From: Curtobacterium sp. S6
GTDB lineage: Bacteria; Actinomycetota; Actinomycetes; Actinomycetales; Micrococcaceae
Assembly: GCF_000710345.2 (NCBI RefSeq)
Contig: NZ_KL537414.1
Coordinates: 1-64,000 of the forward strand
Length of the DNA: 64,000 bases
Direction: 5' to 3'
How positions within the stretch are numbered: position 1 is the stretch's first letter; each line of letters opens with the position of its first letter. The notes beneath the pieces are model-generated. The model saw nothing but the letters and a program-made list of their open reading frames with translations. It made no database searches and was not told the origin of the DNA. Below, piece after piece: positions 7,986 to 19,587 of this stretch. A program made the position numbers and the translations under genes.

Positions 7986-10130
7986 ATGTCCGCACTGATA
8001 TCAGCGGAGCTCGTGACGCTGGATGAGAACCTGGGCGACGATCGGTTCGACGTCATTCGTCACCTGGCCGATCGTGTGGTCGACGCGGGCCGTGCATCGT
8101 CTCTCGAAGACCTCTTCCGGGACGCCAAGGCGAGAGAGTCGAAAACCGATACCGGGATTCCCGGTGGCATCGCGATTCCGCATTGCCGCTCCGCCGCGGT
8201 GACCGAGCCGACGCTGGCGATGGCCCGCCCGGCTCCCGGCGTGGACTTTGGGGCCAAGGACGGTCCCGCAGACCTGATCTTCTTCATCGCCGCTCCGGAA
8301 GGTGCCGATCAAGAGCACCTGACCCTTCTCTCGAAGCTGGCGCGTTCGCTGGTCAAGAAGGACTTCGTGGCGTCGTTGCGGAGCGCCACGAAGCCGCAGG
8401 ACGTGGTCGATCTGGTGGACGGGGCCCTCGGGCTCGCGCCGACGCCTCAGGCCTCGGGGTCTGACCCGTCGGCCAACCCCGCTCACAACGACTCGACCGG
8501 CGCAGCCACTGGCTCGACCGGGGCAGCCTCGGCATCAGGTGCCGCCGGGGCCTCGGCCGAGGCCGCACAGGGCAGCGACGATGATCGCGAAGCATCGCCC
8601 GCGACGGCCGGTGCCGACTCCGCGATGAAGCGGCTGGTCGCGGTGACCTCGTGCCCCACGGGCATCGCCCACACGTACATGGCCGCGGACTCGCTTGCTC
8701 AGGCGGCCGAAGAGAAGGGCGTGCGTCTCGACGTCGAGACCCAGGGTTCTTCCGGCAACGAGGTCTTGTCGCAGGAGGTCATCGACGCCGCGGATGCGGT
8801 CATCTTTGCCGCCTCGGTGGACGTTCGTGACAGGGAACGTTTCGCCGGAAAGCCCGTCGTGGAGTCTCCGGTTAAACGGGGCATCGATGAGCCGGGCGTC
8901 ATGATCGACGAGGCGATCGAGGCCTCGGAGAACCCCCAAGCCCGTCGGGTCTCGGGATCGCGTTCGGAGGGCTCGTCCGCATCGTCCGAGGACGGCTCCT
9001 GGGGATCTCGGGTTTATCGGTCGTTGATGACCGGTGTCTCGTACATGATTCCGTTTGTCGCCGCGGGCGGTCTGCTCATCGCCATCTCGTTCATCATGGG
9101 TGGCTACGAGATCGCGAATAACGCGAACGACATCCTGGGGATCAAGGATGGCTCGGTGACCGGCGAGGGTGCCTCGCTCTTCCACCCGGGAGATGCGGGT
9201 CTCTGGAACTATCTTGCCGCCGTGGTCAACGTCATCGGTACTCAAGCGATCGGCCTGCTCGTCCCGGCTCTTGCCGGGTTCATCGCTTACGGCATGGCGA
9301 GCCGTCCCGGCATCGCCCCAGGCTTCGCCGCGGGCTTGGTCGCCAATATGGTGGGCGCGGGCTTCCTCGGCGGCATCGTGGGCGGCCTGTTGGCCGGATT
9401 CGTCGCCTTTATGCTGGCAAAACCGAAGCTCCCACGTTGGCTTGCCGGTATGATGCCGGTGGTCATCATCCCGCTCTTGGCCACGTTGATTTCCAGCGGA
9501 TTGATGTTCTTGATCCTGGGGCAGCCGATCGCCTGGATCATGACCGTCCTGAACGACTTCCTCTTGTCGATGTCCGGCGCCTCGGCCGTGGTCCTGGGTC
9601 TGGTTTTGGGCGCCATGATGGGCGCGGACCTCGGCGGACCGATCAACAAGGCCGCGTATCTGTTCGCGACGGCCGGGCTGTCTGCCGGAACGGACGTGTC
9701 GAAGGAAATCATGGCCGCTGTGATCGCCTCGGGCATGGTGGCCCCCTTGGCCATGGCCTTGGCCACGTCGGTTCGCAAGAAGTACTTCACGCAGGCAGAG
9801 GTCTCGAACGGGCGCGCGGCCTGGTTGTTGGGCGCCTCGTTCATCTCGGAGGGCGCCATTCCCTTCGCCGCGGCGGACCCGTTGCGCGTGATTCCCTCCT
9901 CCGTGGTGGGCAGCGCGATCGCCGGCGCGATCTGCATGGGAAGTCACGTCGCTTCGCCGGCACCGCACGGTGGTGTCTGGATCCTCTTCCTGGTGGACAA
10001 TTGGCCCATGTACCTCGTGTCCGTGATCGTCGGTTCCCTCATCACCGCGATCATCTATCTGATTCTCAAGCGGATCGGAAACGCCACGAACGATGAGGCA
10101 CCAGCCGAAGGCGTCTCTTCGGCCGCCTGA
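7986..10130 (+). CDS. fruA: PTS fructose transporter subunit EIIABC
   Basis: A 714-residue three-domain fructose permease that takes up fructose as fructose-1-phosphate. The EIIA domain (about 1-155) has phospho-acceptor His66 in IPHCRS. A low-complexity Ala/Ser/Gly/Thr linker (about 160-210) leads to EIIB, with Cys223 in TSCPTGIAHT. EIIC is a multi-span membrane domain from about residue 345 to the end, including GAMMGADLGGP and SEGAIPFAA. The ATG at 7986 has AAGGAG 5 nt upstream, and 92 nt separate it from fruK. The longer open frame upstream overlaps fruK and is not coding. Confidence 0.96.
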   Translation: MSALISAELVTLDENLGDDRFDVIRHLADRVVDAGRASSLEDLFRDAKARESKTDTGIPGGIAIPHCRSAAVTEPTLAMARPAPGVDFGAKDGPADLIFFIAAPEGADQEHLTLLSKLARSLVKKDFVASLRSATKPQDVVDLVDGALGLAPTPQASGSDPSANPAHNDSTGAATGSTGAASASGAAGASAEAAQGSDDDREASPATAGADSAMKRLVAVTSCPTGIAHTYMAADSLAQAAEEKGVRLDVETQGSSGNEVLSQEVIDAADAVIFAASVDVRDRERFAGKPVVESPVKRGIDEPGVMIDEAIEASENPQARRVSGSRSEGSSASSEDGSWGSRVYRSLMTGVSYMIPFVAAGGLLIAISFIMGGYEIANNANDILGIKDGSVTGEGASLFHPGDAGLWNYLAAVVNVIGTQAIGLLVPALAGFIAYGMASRPGIAPGFAAGLVANMVGAGFLGGIVGGLLAGFVAFMLAKPKLPRWLAGMMPVVIIPLLATLISSGLMFLILGQPIAWIMTVLNDFLLSMSGASAVVLGLVLGAMMGADLGGPINKAAYLFATAGLSAGTDVSKEIMAAVIASGMVAPLAMALATSVRKKYFTQAEVSNGRAAWLLGASFISEGAIPFAAADPLRVIPSSVVGSAIAGAICMGSHVASPAPHGGVWILFLVDNWPMYLVSVIVGSLITAIIYLILKRIGNATNDEAPAEGVSSAA

Positions 10131-10169
10131 ACCACCCGCTCAGAGCATTTCGAGTAAGGACTAATCATC

Positions 10170-11867
10170 ATGAAGAAGCTCACAGGAGTCGGCGTTTCCG
10201 CCGGACGTGTCATTGGACCGGTTCTGCAGATGCCGGAACCCATCCAGGAACCCGCGGTCGGATCGACCCTCTCGGAGGGCGAGAGCCCGGAGGCGGCCAT
10301 CGAGCGCCTCCAGGGGGCCGCAGGCCGGGTCAAAGACAATCTCAAGGAACGCGCCGGGCGGACGTCCGGAAACGCCGCGGCCGTGCTGAAGTCCACCGCC
10401 TTGATGGCGGGGGACAAGGCTCTGCTCAAGAACGCCGGCAAACTCATCACCGGAAAGCAGTACACGCCGGAGAGGGCCATTTGGGAGGCCGCGGGGGCCT
10501 ACGCGTCGCAGATGAAGGAACTCGGCGGTTACATGGCCCAGCGAGTCACGGACATCCTGGACGTGAGGTCGCGTATTGTCGCTGAGCTCACCGACCAGCC
10601 CGCCCCCGGGATCCCGGAATCCGAGGCGCCCTTTGTCCTTATCGCGGAGGACCTGGCCCCTGCCGACACGGCGACCCTCGATCCGGCACAGGTGATCGCT
10701 CTGGTGACGTCCGAAGGCGGACCCCAAGCGCATACCGCGATCCTGGCCCGTGACCTGGGCCTTCCGGCCATCGTCGCGGCCACCGGGGCCACCCAGGTGC
10801 CGAACGGCACGCAGGTGTACGTGGACGCCACCGACGGTACGGTCGTCATCACTCCCGGCGCGACCGAGGAGCGCCTGGCCGAGAAGTACGCCAACCGCAA
10901 GGAAATTCCGGCTTTCGACGGAACGGGTCTGCTCTCCGACGGCACGAGCATCCCGCTGTACTCCAACGTGGGCAACGGCAAAGCGGCGCAGACGGCTGCC
11001 GAGAACGGAGCCGAAGGCGTCGGTCTTTTCCGAACGGAATTCGCATTCCTCAACCGCGAGGAAGAACCCTCCGTGGAGGAACAGACCGTCGAATACAAGG
11101 CCGTCTTTGACGCCTTCCCCGGAAAGCACGTGGTGGTGCGGACCCTCGACGCGGGTGCCGATAAGCCGCTGCCGTTCTTGACCGACTCCAGCGAGCCGAA
11201 CCCCGCCCTGGGCGTCCGCGGATACCGCACCGACTGGACCACCCCGGGAGTGCTCGGGCGCCAGCTCGAGGCCATTTCCTCCGCGGCGAAGGAATCGTCG
11301 GCCGAGGTGTGGGTCATGGCTCCCATGATTTCGACCGCCCCGGAGGCCCGCGACTTTGCCCGCATGCTGCGCGAAGCCGATCTGAACATTCACGGCGTGA
11401 TGGTTGAAACGCCGTCGGCGGCGGTAACGGCCGAGGCCATCCTCGGCGAGGTCGATTTCGTGTCCATGGGGACCAATGACTTGACGCAGTACACCATGGC
11501 GGCCGACAGGCTCTTGGGCGCGCTGGCCGAGCTGAACAATCCGTGGCAGCCCGCCGTTCTGAAGATGATTCAGCTGACGGTTGAAGGCGCGAAGCGGGCC
11601 GAGGCCTCGACGGGCCGCACCAAGACGGTCTCGGTATGCGGCGAGGCCGCAGCCGATCCCGCCCTGGCCGTCGTGCTGGTCGGACTCGGCGTCAACGCCC
11701 TGTCGATGAACACTCGGTCCTTGTCGGCCGTCGCCGCGGTGCTCAAATCCGTTACCCTGGAACAAGCACAGCAGATCGCGGCCAAGGTGATGGACGCGCG
11801 ATCGGCTGAAGAGACTAAGGATGTGGCCCGCGCGGAGCTGCCCATCCTTGATGACCTCGGTCTGTAA
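10170..11867 (+). CDS. ptsI: Phosphoenolpyruvate-protein phosphotransferase (Enzyme I)
   Basis: A 565-residue Enzyme I, the cytosolic protein that passes phosphate from PEP to HPr. The HPr-binding helical domain is N-terminal. The swivelling phosphohistidine domain carries His188 in GGPQAHTAI. The PEP-binding barrel shows GLFRTEF and MGTNDLTQY and the catalytic cysteine in SVCGEAA near 490. It lies 39 nt after fruA and 64 nt before ptsH. Finding both general PTS proteins in the fru operon suggests that sugar uptake by PTS here mainly means fructose. Confidence 0.96.
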   Translation: MKKLTGVGVSAGRVIGPVLQMPEPIQEPAVGSTLSEGESPEAAIERLQGAAGRVKDNLKERAGRTSGNAAAVLKSTALMAGDKALLKNAGKLITGKQYTPERAIWEAAGAYASQMKELGGYMAQRVTDILDVRSRIVAELTDQPAPGIPESEAPFVLIAEDLAPADTATLDPAQVIALVTSEGGPQAHTAILARDLGLPAIVAATGATQVPNGTQVYVDATDGTVVITPGATEERLAEKYANRKEIPAFDGTGLLSDGTSIPLYSNVGNGKAAQTAAENGAEGVGLFRTEFAFLNREEEPSVEEQTVEYKAVFDAFPGKHVVVRTLDAGADKPLPFLTDSSEPNPALGVRGYRTDWTTPGVLGRQLEAISSAAKESSAEVWVMAPMISTAPEARDFARMLREADLNIHGVMVETPSAAVTAEAILGEVDFVSMGTNDLTQYTMAADRLLGALAELNNPWQPAVLKMIQLTVEGAKRAEASTGRTKTVSVCGEAAADPALAVVLVGLGVNALSMNTRSLSAVAAVLKSVTLEQAQQIAAKVMDARSAEETKDVARAELPILDDLGL

Positions 11868-11931
11868 TCAGTCCGGATTTCAGGGTGAGCCCCGGTGAAC
11901 CCGCATGACCCCATAATCAAGGAGAACAATC

Positions 11932-12210
11932 ATGGCAGAACGTATCGCCACCATCGCTAGCCGCGTCGGCCTTCACGCCCGCCCGGCCGCGATTTTCGCC
12001 GAAGCCGCCGGCGACCTCCCCGTTGAGGTCACCATCGCGGGTGAAGGCGAGTCGGCCGACGACGCAATGGATGCCTCGTCGATCCTGTCCCTCATGTCCT
12101 TGGGCGCCAAACACGGCGACAAGGTCGTCCTCCGTGCCGAGGGCGAGGGAGCCGAGGAAGCTCTGGATAGCCTGGTCAAGATCCTCGAGACGGATCACGA
12201 CGCCGAGTAA
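11932..12210 (+). CDS. ptsH: Phosphocarrier protein HPr
   Basis: A 92-residue HPr that carries phosphate from Enzyme I to the EIIA domain. The active His15 is in GLHARPA. The helix-2 serine region (ASSILSLMSLGA, around 48-59) matches the place of regulatory Ser46 in Firmicutes, but whether it is phosphorylated here is unknown. AAGGAG precedes the ATG. It closes the fru-pts operon, with strong hairpins following. Confidence 0.96.
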   Translation: MAERIATIASRVGLHARPAAIFAEAAGDLPVEVTIAGEGESADDAMDASSILSLMSLGAKHGDKVVLRAEGEGAEEALDSLVKILETDHDAE

Positions 12211-12230
12211 TTCCGCTCCACCGGATTCGT

Positions 12231-12313
12231 GCCGGGCCCGAGGGCCCGGCCGCCGGCCACGCACGCAGTTGCCCGGGACCGCCGACCCACGTGGTCGGGG
12301 TCTCGGGCCTTTG
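12231..12313 (+). terminator. Double hairpin terminator after ptsH
   Basis: Two hairpins follow ptsH. The first is GCCGGGCCC (12231-12239) with GGGCCCGGC (12242-12250). The second is a longer imperfect stem (12271-12287 with 12292-12308) ending in CTTTG. Together they mark the end of the fru-pts operon. Confidence 0.75.
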
Positions 12314-12423
12314 CATGTGTTTCTCAATGTGGTCCGCCTAAACTGGGGGACAGAACAGCCCGCCGACCGGGTCAACCAACCACGGCGCGGAGAGCACCTC
12401 CGCGCACGGCAGATGAGGATTCT

Positions 12424-13539
12424 TTGCGACACTTCACCGCTCGATTCGCGACCGATCACGAGATCAATCACTGGGATGACCACGTCACCGCCAACCCCAA
12501 CGGCGGCAACCTGTTGCAATCGGCGTCGTTTGCCTCGGTGAAGGCCCAACACGGCTGGAAGCCCCTGCACCTCGTGTACGAGGGGGTCACCGAGGTCCGG
12601 ACCGAAGACGGCACCATCGAAGATCGCCAAGTTTCCAGCTACAACCTGATCCTCGAAAAATCGATCCCGTTGCTGGGCAAGTTGTGGTACATGATCAAGG
12701 GGCCCGACGTCGCGGATATCCGTGACATTCCGGCCATCATGGACGCCAATCGCGAATTCGTGCGGGACCAAGGGCTCAAAGTCTTCGCGGTGAAGATCGA
12801 ACCGGATATCTATGATTCCGAGGAAAACGCGGCGTTCTTGAATCGCGCCGGGCTGGTCAAGCAGTTCAACATCCAGCCGAATGATTCGACCGCCATTTTG
12901 GCGACCGATTCCGACGAGGAATCCGTGCTGAAATCGTTGCATTCCCGAGGACGCAATGCCGTCCGCCGTGCCAAGCGCGAAGGCGCCGAGGTGGAACGCG
13001 TGGAATTGACGGAAGAGAACATGAAGAAGATGTTTTCCCTCATGGACACGGTCGGCCAAGGGCACGCCAACGTCAACCTGCGGTCCTTTGAGTACTACAA
13101 GGAATTCTGGACGACCTTCGCCGCAGCAGGTCAGGGAAGGCTGTACTTCACCTACGAGGATGGGGAACCGTCCGTCGGCGCCTACGTCATCCGCTATGGC
13201 CGCAAAGGAACGTACAAAGACGGCGGATCCAAGCCGCGTCGCAAGCAATACGGTGACTCACACCTGGTGCAGTGGACCGCGATGACGGATCTGATGCACG
13301 ACTACGGAATCCAGGAATACGACTTCTGCGGCACACCCCCGAAGGCCGAGCTGAAGAACAAGGAGCACAGCTACTACGGTCTCGGCTTGTTCAAAACGAG
13401 CTTCACCAAAACCGTGGTCGACTTTGTGGGCGTCTACGACCAGGTCTTATCCCCGGCCGCTTATAAAGCGTGGGTGACCATCGTGGAACGCGTGATGCGT
13501 CAGATCTGGTGGCGTCGCACTCAGCAGCCGTTCTACTAA
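12424..13539 (+). CDS. FemABX-family peptidoglycan peptidyltransferase
   Basis: A 371-residue FemX/FemAB-type enzyme. These use aminoacyl-tRNA to add residues to the peptidoglycan stem peptide or interpeptide bridge on the cytoplasmic face. The helical RNAVRRAKREG block, the GNAT-like fold pattern and the late AELKNKEHSYYGLGLFKTSF block are visible. I place the start at TTG 12424, with GAGG 5 nt upstream; no ATG or GTG fits nearby. It stands after the fru-pts terminator and is followed by the ThrE-like exporter. The added amino acid cannot be inferred. Confidence 0.88.
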   Translation: MRHFTARFATDHEINHWDDHVTANPNGGNLLQSASFASVKAQHGWKPLHLVYEGVTEVRTEDGTIEDRQVSSYNLILEKSIPLLGKLWYMIKGPDVADIRDIPAIMDANREFVRDQGLKVFAVKIEPDIYDSEENAAFLNRAGLVKQFNIQPNDSTAILATDSDEESVLKSLHSRGRNAVRRAKREGAEVERVELTEENMKKMFSLMDTVGQGHANVNLRSFEYYKEFWTTFAAAGQGRLYFTYEDGEPSVGAYVIRYGRKGTYKDGGSKPRRKQYGDSHLVQWTAMTDLMHDYGIQEYDFCGTPPKAELKNKEHSYYGLGLFKTSFTKTVVDFVGVYDQVLSPAAYKAWVTIVERVMRQIWWRRTQQPFY

Positions 13540-13617
13540 GCCGATGACCCAGTCGGCATCAACCGCGGTCACAGGATCGGGGTTTACCGTGACAGGAACA
13601 GAGTATGAGGAGGGCAG

Positions 13618-15747
13618 ATGAGCCAAGGGACGGAGGGTGAGCCCCTAACGGGTGCCTACCCTTCATCGGGCATCTCCCGAGGGGCCGAGACCCCCTCGGA
13701 TCCTTTCGGGCCTGATACGTCGGAGGACGTGTACTCGGACCCGTTCTCGAGTTCCACGACGGTCCGACCCACCGTCGAACCGTCGGGTGATCCGGTCTCA
13801 ACCCCCACCCATAGGACCGAGACCGACGAACGCCCCGCGAGCTACGAAGATCCCTTTGGCATACCCGCCGAGGGGGAATCCGGCGATCACCAAACATTCG
13901 TCACCTCGATTCCCCGTGTCGATCCGTCCGCGGGATTCGGGCGCGAGGACCGACCCGGTGCCGACCAGAACCGTACCGGGTCGGTCACGTCGGATGCCCC
14001 GCAGGGCGTGAGAAACGGCTCCAGCGCGTACACCCCGGATGTCCCGGAACCGCGGGCTGAACCCAATTCTTTGAGCGCCGCGACTCAGGGTTCCGGGGTG
14101 CACGACGCCGAACGGATCGCCGCGACCCGCACCGCCCCGCAGGACATCTTCCGAAATACCCAGGATCTTTCGGATCCCGCCGCCACGAGGGCTCACGCGA
14201 CGCCGTATGCCGCGGAGGAGAAGCCGGATGCGGGTGTCTCCGTCGCGAGCTATCCTTCCGCGGAGGCCGCACCCCCTGTGCCGCGAGGAGGGCGCCGAGG
14301 CTTCGGCCTGCGCCGCATGATCCAGTCGGAGAACCTCCCCACCGCGCCGATGCGCGTCGTGGAACGGTTGGCGAATTCCCCGTTTGCGAATCCCCGACGG
14401 TTTAAGGAACGCACGGAGGTTCGCAGAACCCTCAACTTCTCGTTGCGACTGGCCGAAACCATGTTCCATTTCGGGGCCGACTCCCGCGATGTCGAAACGG
14501 CGATCGTCGCGACGTGCGCGACCTACGGGGTGGAAGACGTCGATGTCGACATCACCAACCAGTCCGTGATCATCAACTACATTTCGGAGTCGGACGGGAC
14601 CAAAGACAGTCCCGGCGTCGCGGCCAATAGCGACGAGGTCTTCAGCCACACGGTGGTACGCGTGGTTCGTTCCTGGTCCGACAACTACGCCGGCCTGACG
14701 GAGACACATCGGCTGGTCAAAAGGATCACCAACGGCGATTTGTCGAGGGCCGAGGCCGAGCGGCGCTTGGCCCGAATACTCTCCAAGCCCAAGCCGTATC
14801 CGCGGTGGCTCGTGAATCTCTGCAATTCGTCCGCCGCCGGCGTGCTCACGGTGGGTATCGGTGGCACGTGGCTCGGCGCGATCGTCTCGTTTTTGACCTT
14901 TACCGTGGTCCAGTTCATGGCCGGCAAACTCGCGGCCTGGAGAATCCCGTCGTTCTTCACCATGGCGGCTTGTTCCGCGTTGGTGACCCTCATCGCGATG
15001 GTTCTCTATGCCCTCGGTGCCCCGGTTTCGCCTGCGCACATCGTCGGTTCGGGCCTCATCATGCTTCTTCCGACGCTCACGCTGGTCTCGACGATCCAGG
15101 ACGCGATCAATGGGTTTCCCGTCACCTCCGCGGGACGGCTCATCGCCACCGGGCTATCCTTTACCGGGCTCATCGTCGGTATCGCGATCGCGGTGTCGAT
15201 CACCACCAGCTTGGGCTTTCGAGAGATCGAGGTCGACAGCGTGGTGTTCTCCGGGGCGGAGCCCCTGGTCAACATCGTTTTCATGCTGATCGCCACCGCG
15301 CTGATCGCCATCACGGTGCAGGTCAAGCCGCGACATATTCTCCCCGGGGTATTTAGCAGTTTCTGCGGGCTGGCCGTATTCCATCTCTTCGCGCTGGCGG
15401 GAGCCGGTGGGCGCATGACGTCCATGCTCGGAGCGATCGGCGTCGGCTGTGCCTCGGCACTGATCGCTCAGCGGCACCTGATTCCACAGGTGGTTTTGGC
15501 CGTTCCGGGACTGACATTCCTGTTGCCCGGGCTCACCATCTTCCGCGGGATGTATACGTTGACGGTCAACATCGATCCCGTGACGGGCCTGATTCCGATG
15601 CTCAACGCTGGCGCGATCATCATGTCGATGGCCGCATCCGTCGTGTTGGGCAACTATCTGATGAGGCCGTTCATGAGCAAAGACCCCGAGACCCGACGGA
15701 AGCTGGTCCGTCGACGCAAACAAGAGCCGGATCCGCTGGGCAACTGA
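13618..15747 (+). CDS. Threonine/serine exporter family protein (ThrE-like)
   Basis: A 709-residue membrane protein with two ThrE modules. Residues ~270-510 hold the cytoplasmic N-terminal part and first membrane bundle (LRLAETMFHFGADSRDVE onward). Residues ~530-690 hold the second membrane module. ThrE of Corynebacterium (about 489 residues) exports threonine and serine. This protein has an extra ~230-residue N-terminal region rich in Pro, Ser, Thr, Asp and Glu that looks disordered. GAGGAGG precedes the ATG. The extension reads as real coding sequence, since its frame is open and begins behind the ribosome site. Confidence 0.88.
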   Translation: MSQGTEGEPLTGAYPSSGISRGAETPSDPFGPDTSEDVYSDPFSSSTTVRPTVEPSGDPVSTPTHRTETDERPASYEDPFGIPAEGESGDHQTFVTSIPRVDPSAGFGREDRPGADQNRTGSVTSDAPQGVRNGSSAYTPDVPEPRAEPNSLSAATQGSGVHDAERIAATRTAPQDIFRNTQDLSDPAATRAHATPYAAEEKPDAGVSVASYPSAEAAPPVPRGGRRGFGLRRMIQSENLPTAPMRVVERLANSPFANPRRFKERTEVRRTLNFSLRLAETMFHFGADSRDVETAIVATCATYGVEDVDVDITNQSVIINYISESDGTKDSPGVAANSDEVFSHTVVRVVRSWSDNYAGLTETHRLVKRITNGDLSRAEAERRLARILSKPKPYPRWLVNLCNSSAAGVLTVGIGGTWLGAIVSFLTFTVVQFMAGKLAAWRIPSFFTMAACSALVTLIAMVLYALGAPVSPAHIVGSGLIMLLPTLTLVSTIQDAINGFPVTSAGRLIATGLSFTGLIVGIAIAVSITTSLGFREIEVDSVVFSGAEPLVNIVFMLIATALIAITVQVKPRHILPGVFSSFCGLAVFHLFALAGAGGRMTSMLGAIGVGCASALIAQRHLIPQVVLAVPGLTFLLPGLTIFRGMYTLTVNIDPVTGLIPMLNAGAIIMSMAASVVLGNYLMRPFMSKDPETRRKLVRRRKQEPDPLGN

Positions 15748-15796
15748 GGCCGCCCACGAACCGGATGCGCGTCGTCGGCGACCTCGTTTGGTCCGA

Positions 15797-16477
15797 TCAG
15801 CGAAGGGTCCAATCCACGGGTTGCTGGCCCAGCGATTCCAACGCGGCATTCGCCCGGCTGAAGGGGCGCGATCCGAAGAAACCTCGTGATGCCGACAGAG
15901 GCGAGGGGTGCACCGATTCGATCTTGGGGACCTGAGGCCCGAGCCGAGACCCGGCATTCCTGGCGTCGCGGCCCCAAAGGATCGCCACGAGCGGCTGGTC
16001 CCGAGCGCCGAGGGCGTCGAGCGCGGCATCGGTGATGGCTTCCCAACCCTTGTTCCTGTGCGATCCGGCTTCCCCAGCGCGAACGGACAAGCATCGGTTC
16101 ATCAGCATGATGCCTTGATGAGACCAGCTCGACAGGTCACCGTGTTCCGGGGGAGTGATGCCCAGGTCGGATTGGAGCTCCTGATAGATGTTCTTGAGGG
16201 ATCGCGGCAGGGGTCGGACGTCGTCCTTGACGGAAAAGGATAGGCCCATCGCGTGCCCGGGAGTGGGGTAGGGATCCTGGCCGATGATGAGAACCCGCAC
16301 CGATGACATCGGTTCCTGAAATGCGCGAAAGATATTTTCCGAAGCCGGAAGGGTCGCGTGGCCGTTGTCGTGCTCCTCGCGGAGAAACCGGCCCATCTGG
16401 CGGATCGTTGGTTCGACGGGCTGCAGAGATTCCGCCCAATCCGCTGCCATGATCTGGTCCAGGGGTTTGACGGGCAT
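15797..16477 (-). CDS. ung: Uracil-DNA glycosylase
   Basis: A 226-residue family-1 UDG that removes uracil from DNA in base excision repair. The catalytic water-activating Asp68 is in [17 protein letters not shown], and the DNA-intercalating HPSPLSA loop is near residue 195. The ATG at 16477 has AAGGA 6-7 nt upstream. It converges with the ThrE-like gene and is divergent from the DUF3263 gene. Confidence 0.97.
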   Translation of the reverse strand: MPVKPLDQIMAADWAESLQPVEPTIRQMGRFLREEHDNGHATLPASENIFRAFQEPMSSVRVLIIGQDPYPTPGHAMGLSFSVKDDVRPLPRSLKNIYQELQSDLGITPPEHGDLSSWSHQGIMLMNRCLSVRAGEAGSHRNKGWEAITDAALDALGARDQPLVAILWGRDARNAGSRLGPQVPKIESVHPSPLSASRGFFGSRPFSRANAALESLGQQPVDWTLR

Positions 16478-16519
16478 GAGTATTCCTTACGAGGTTTCGT
16501 CGACGGCGTTGATTCTCCC

Positions 16520-16525
16520 TAGACT
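16520..16525 (+). promoter_or_regulatory. -10 box, leaderless start of DUF3263 gene
   Basis: TAGACT lies exactly 6 nt before the GTG start at 16532, with no Shine-Dalgarno between. This is the spacing expected for a leaderless mRNA, frequent in actinobacteria. Confidence 0.6.
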
Positions 16526-16531
16526 AACGGC

Positions 16532-16744
16532 GTGGAATCATTGACCGAAGTCGACCTCGCGATCATCGCGATGGAGAAGAGACCGTGGAAGTACCCCGGG
16601 GCGAAAGAGCGCGCCGTTCGCACCGAATTGGGAATATCGGGCACGGAGTACTACATGCGGCTCAACCGACTGATCGATGACGAACGTGCCATCCGGATGG
16701 AGCCGGCGCTGATGCGGCGTCTCCGGGATCACCGGGATGGCTAA
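16532..16744 (+). CDS. DUF3263 domain-containing protein
   Basis: A 70-residue protein matching the actinobacterial DUF3263 family, with PWKYPGAKERAVR and YYMRLNRLIDDERA as the typical blocks. The pattern suggests a small helix-turn-helix protein, but no function is established to my knowledge. In actinobacteria such genes often lie beside a LytR_C gene, as here. The GTG start has no ribosome site and probably begins a leaderless transcript. Confidence 0.85.
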   Translation: MESLTEVDLAIIAMEKRPWKYPGAKERAVRTELGISGTEYYMRLNRLIDDERAIRMEPALMRRLRDHRDG

Positions 16745-16856
16745 CCATTCCGGGTATCGGAAGGCCGCAAACCATCTCACGGTCAAAAAAAGATACGCTT
16801 AGAATTTGGGCCGCATGCGCACCGTAGGGTGCGCCCATCAGACTTTGAGGACAGGT

Positions 16857-17444
16857 ATGGCCGAGCACGAGCACGATGAATTCGACGACGTCCCCTGGGA
16901 CTCGCCCTACCGCGGCGCCTATCGGGGTGAGCAACCGGAGAAGACCGGCGGGTACAAGCATCTCGCCGCGGTGATCGTCGCGGGTATCTGCGCCCTGGTG
17001 ATCGGCGGGCTGTTCTTTCTGTTGTCCCCCAAAACGGCCGGCCCCGAGGCCGCGGGGCAGTCGGCCTCTTCGTCGAGTTCCTCGTCATCGCCGTCTGGGG
17101 ACGGACAGAGCGAGTCATCGACGCCCTCCTCGAGCGATGCGGGAAGCGCCGAGCCCGACTCGTCGACGAGCGTTGGGGTGTACAACTACGCCTCCAAGGA
17201 AGGGGTCGCGACCAAGGCGGCGTCGACCCTGCGCGAGGCCGGGTGGACGATTTCCGACGTCAGCAACTGGGAAGGCGGGGCGGAGGACGCCTCGGTGGTG
17301 TATTACGCCAGCGGCTCGGAGGCCCAGGCCAAAGCGATCGCGCAGAAGCTCGGCATTCAGAATGTCCAGGAGGCGACCGGATACAACTACGAGGTTGTCG
17401 TCGTTCTCTCGGAGCACGACGGTGCGGGAAACGGCGCCCAGTAG
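16857..17444 (+). CDS. LytR C-terminal domain-containing membrane protein
   Basis: A 195-residue single-pass protein. An acidic N-terminal cytoplasmic stretch (about 1-35) is followed by a membrane helix (about 37-57), then a serine-rich linker, then a LytR_C domain (about 105-185) with the VGVYNYASKEG start typical of the family. This domain also ends some LCP cell-wall ligases, but here there is no LCP catalytic domain. ATG 16857 has GAGGA 5 nt upstream. It follows the DUF3263 gene by about 110 nt. Its role at the cell surface is unknown. Confidence 0.8.
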   Translation: MAEHEHDEFDDVPWDSPYRGAYRGEQPEKTGGYKHLAAVIVAGICALVIGGLFFLLSPKTAGPEAAGQSASSSSSSSSPSGDGQSESSTPSSSDAGSAEPDSSTSVGVYNYASKEGVATKAASTLREAGWTISDVSNWEGGAEDASVVYYASGSEAQAKAIAQKLGIQNVQEATGYNYEVVVVLSEHDGAGNGAQ

Positions 17445-17495
17445 CCCTGCTGATAACCCCTCCAAGGCTGAACGCGGGAGGGTGCTGTGCTCTGA

Positions 17496-19409
<1,914 letters not shown>

Positions 19410-19443
19410 CCTTCGGTCCTTTCGACCGAGACATCTGACGGCC

Positions 19444-19481
19444 AGAACCCCCGCACGAGCTTCGGCTCGTGCGGGGGTTCT
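19444..19481 (+). terminator. Terminator of groEL
   Basis: A perfect 17-bp stem (19444-19460 with 19465-19481) with a stable TTCG tetraloop, 34 nt after the stop codon. A short TGCGTTT stretch follows. Confidence 0.88.
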
Positions 19482-19587
19482 GCGTTTCTCGGGTGGTTCG
19501 GCCGAGCCACTGCGCGTGCTGCGGGGCGTGCGGGCGTAGGGTGAACACGTTCATCACACGACGGCGGGACGAACCGAGGAAGGGCCC

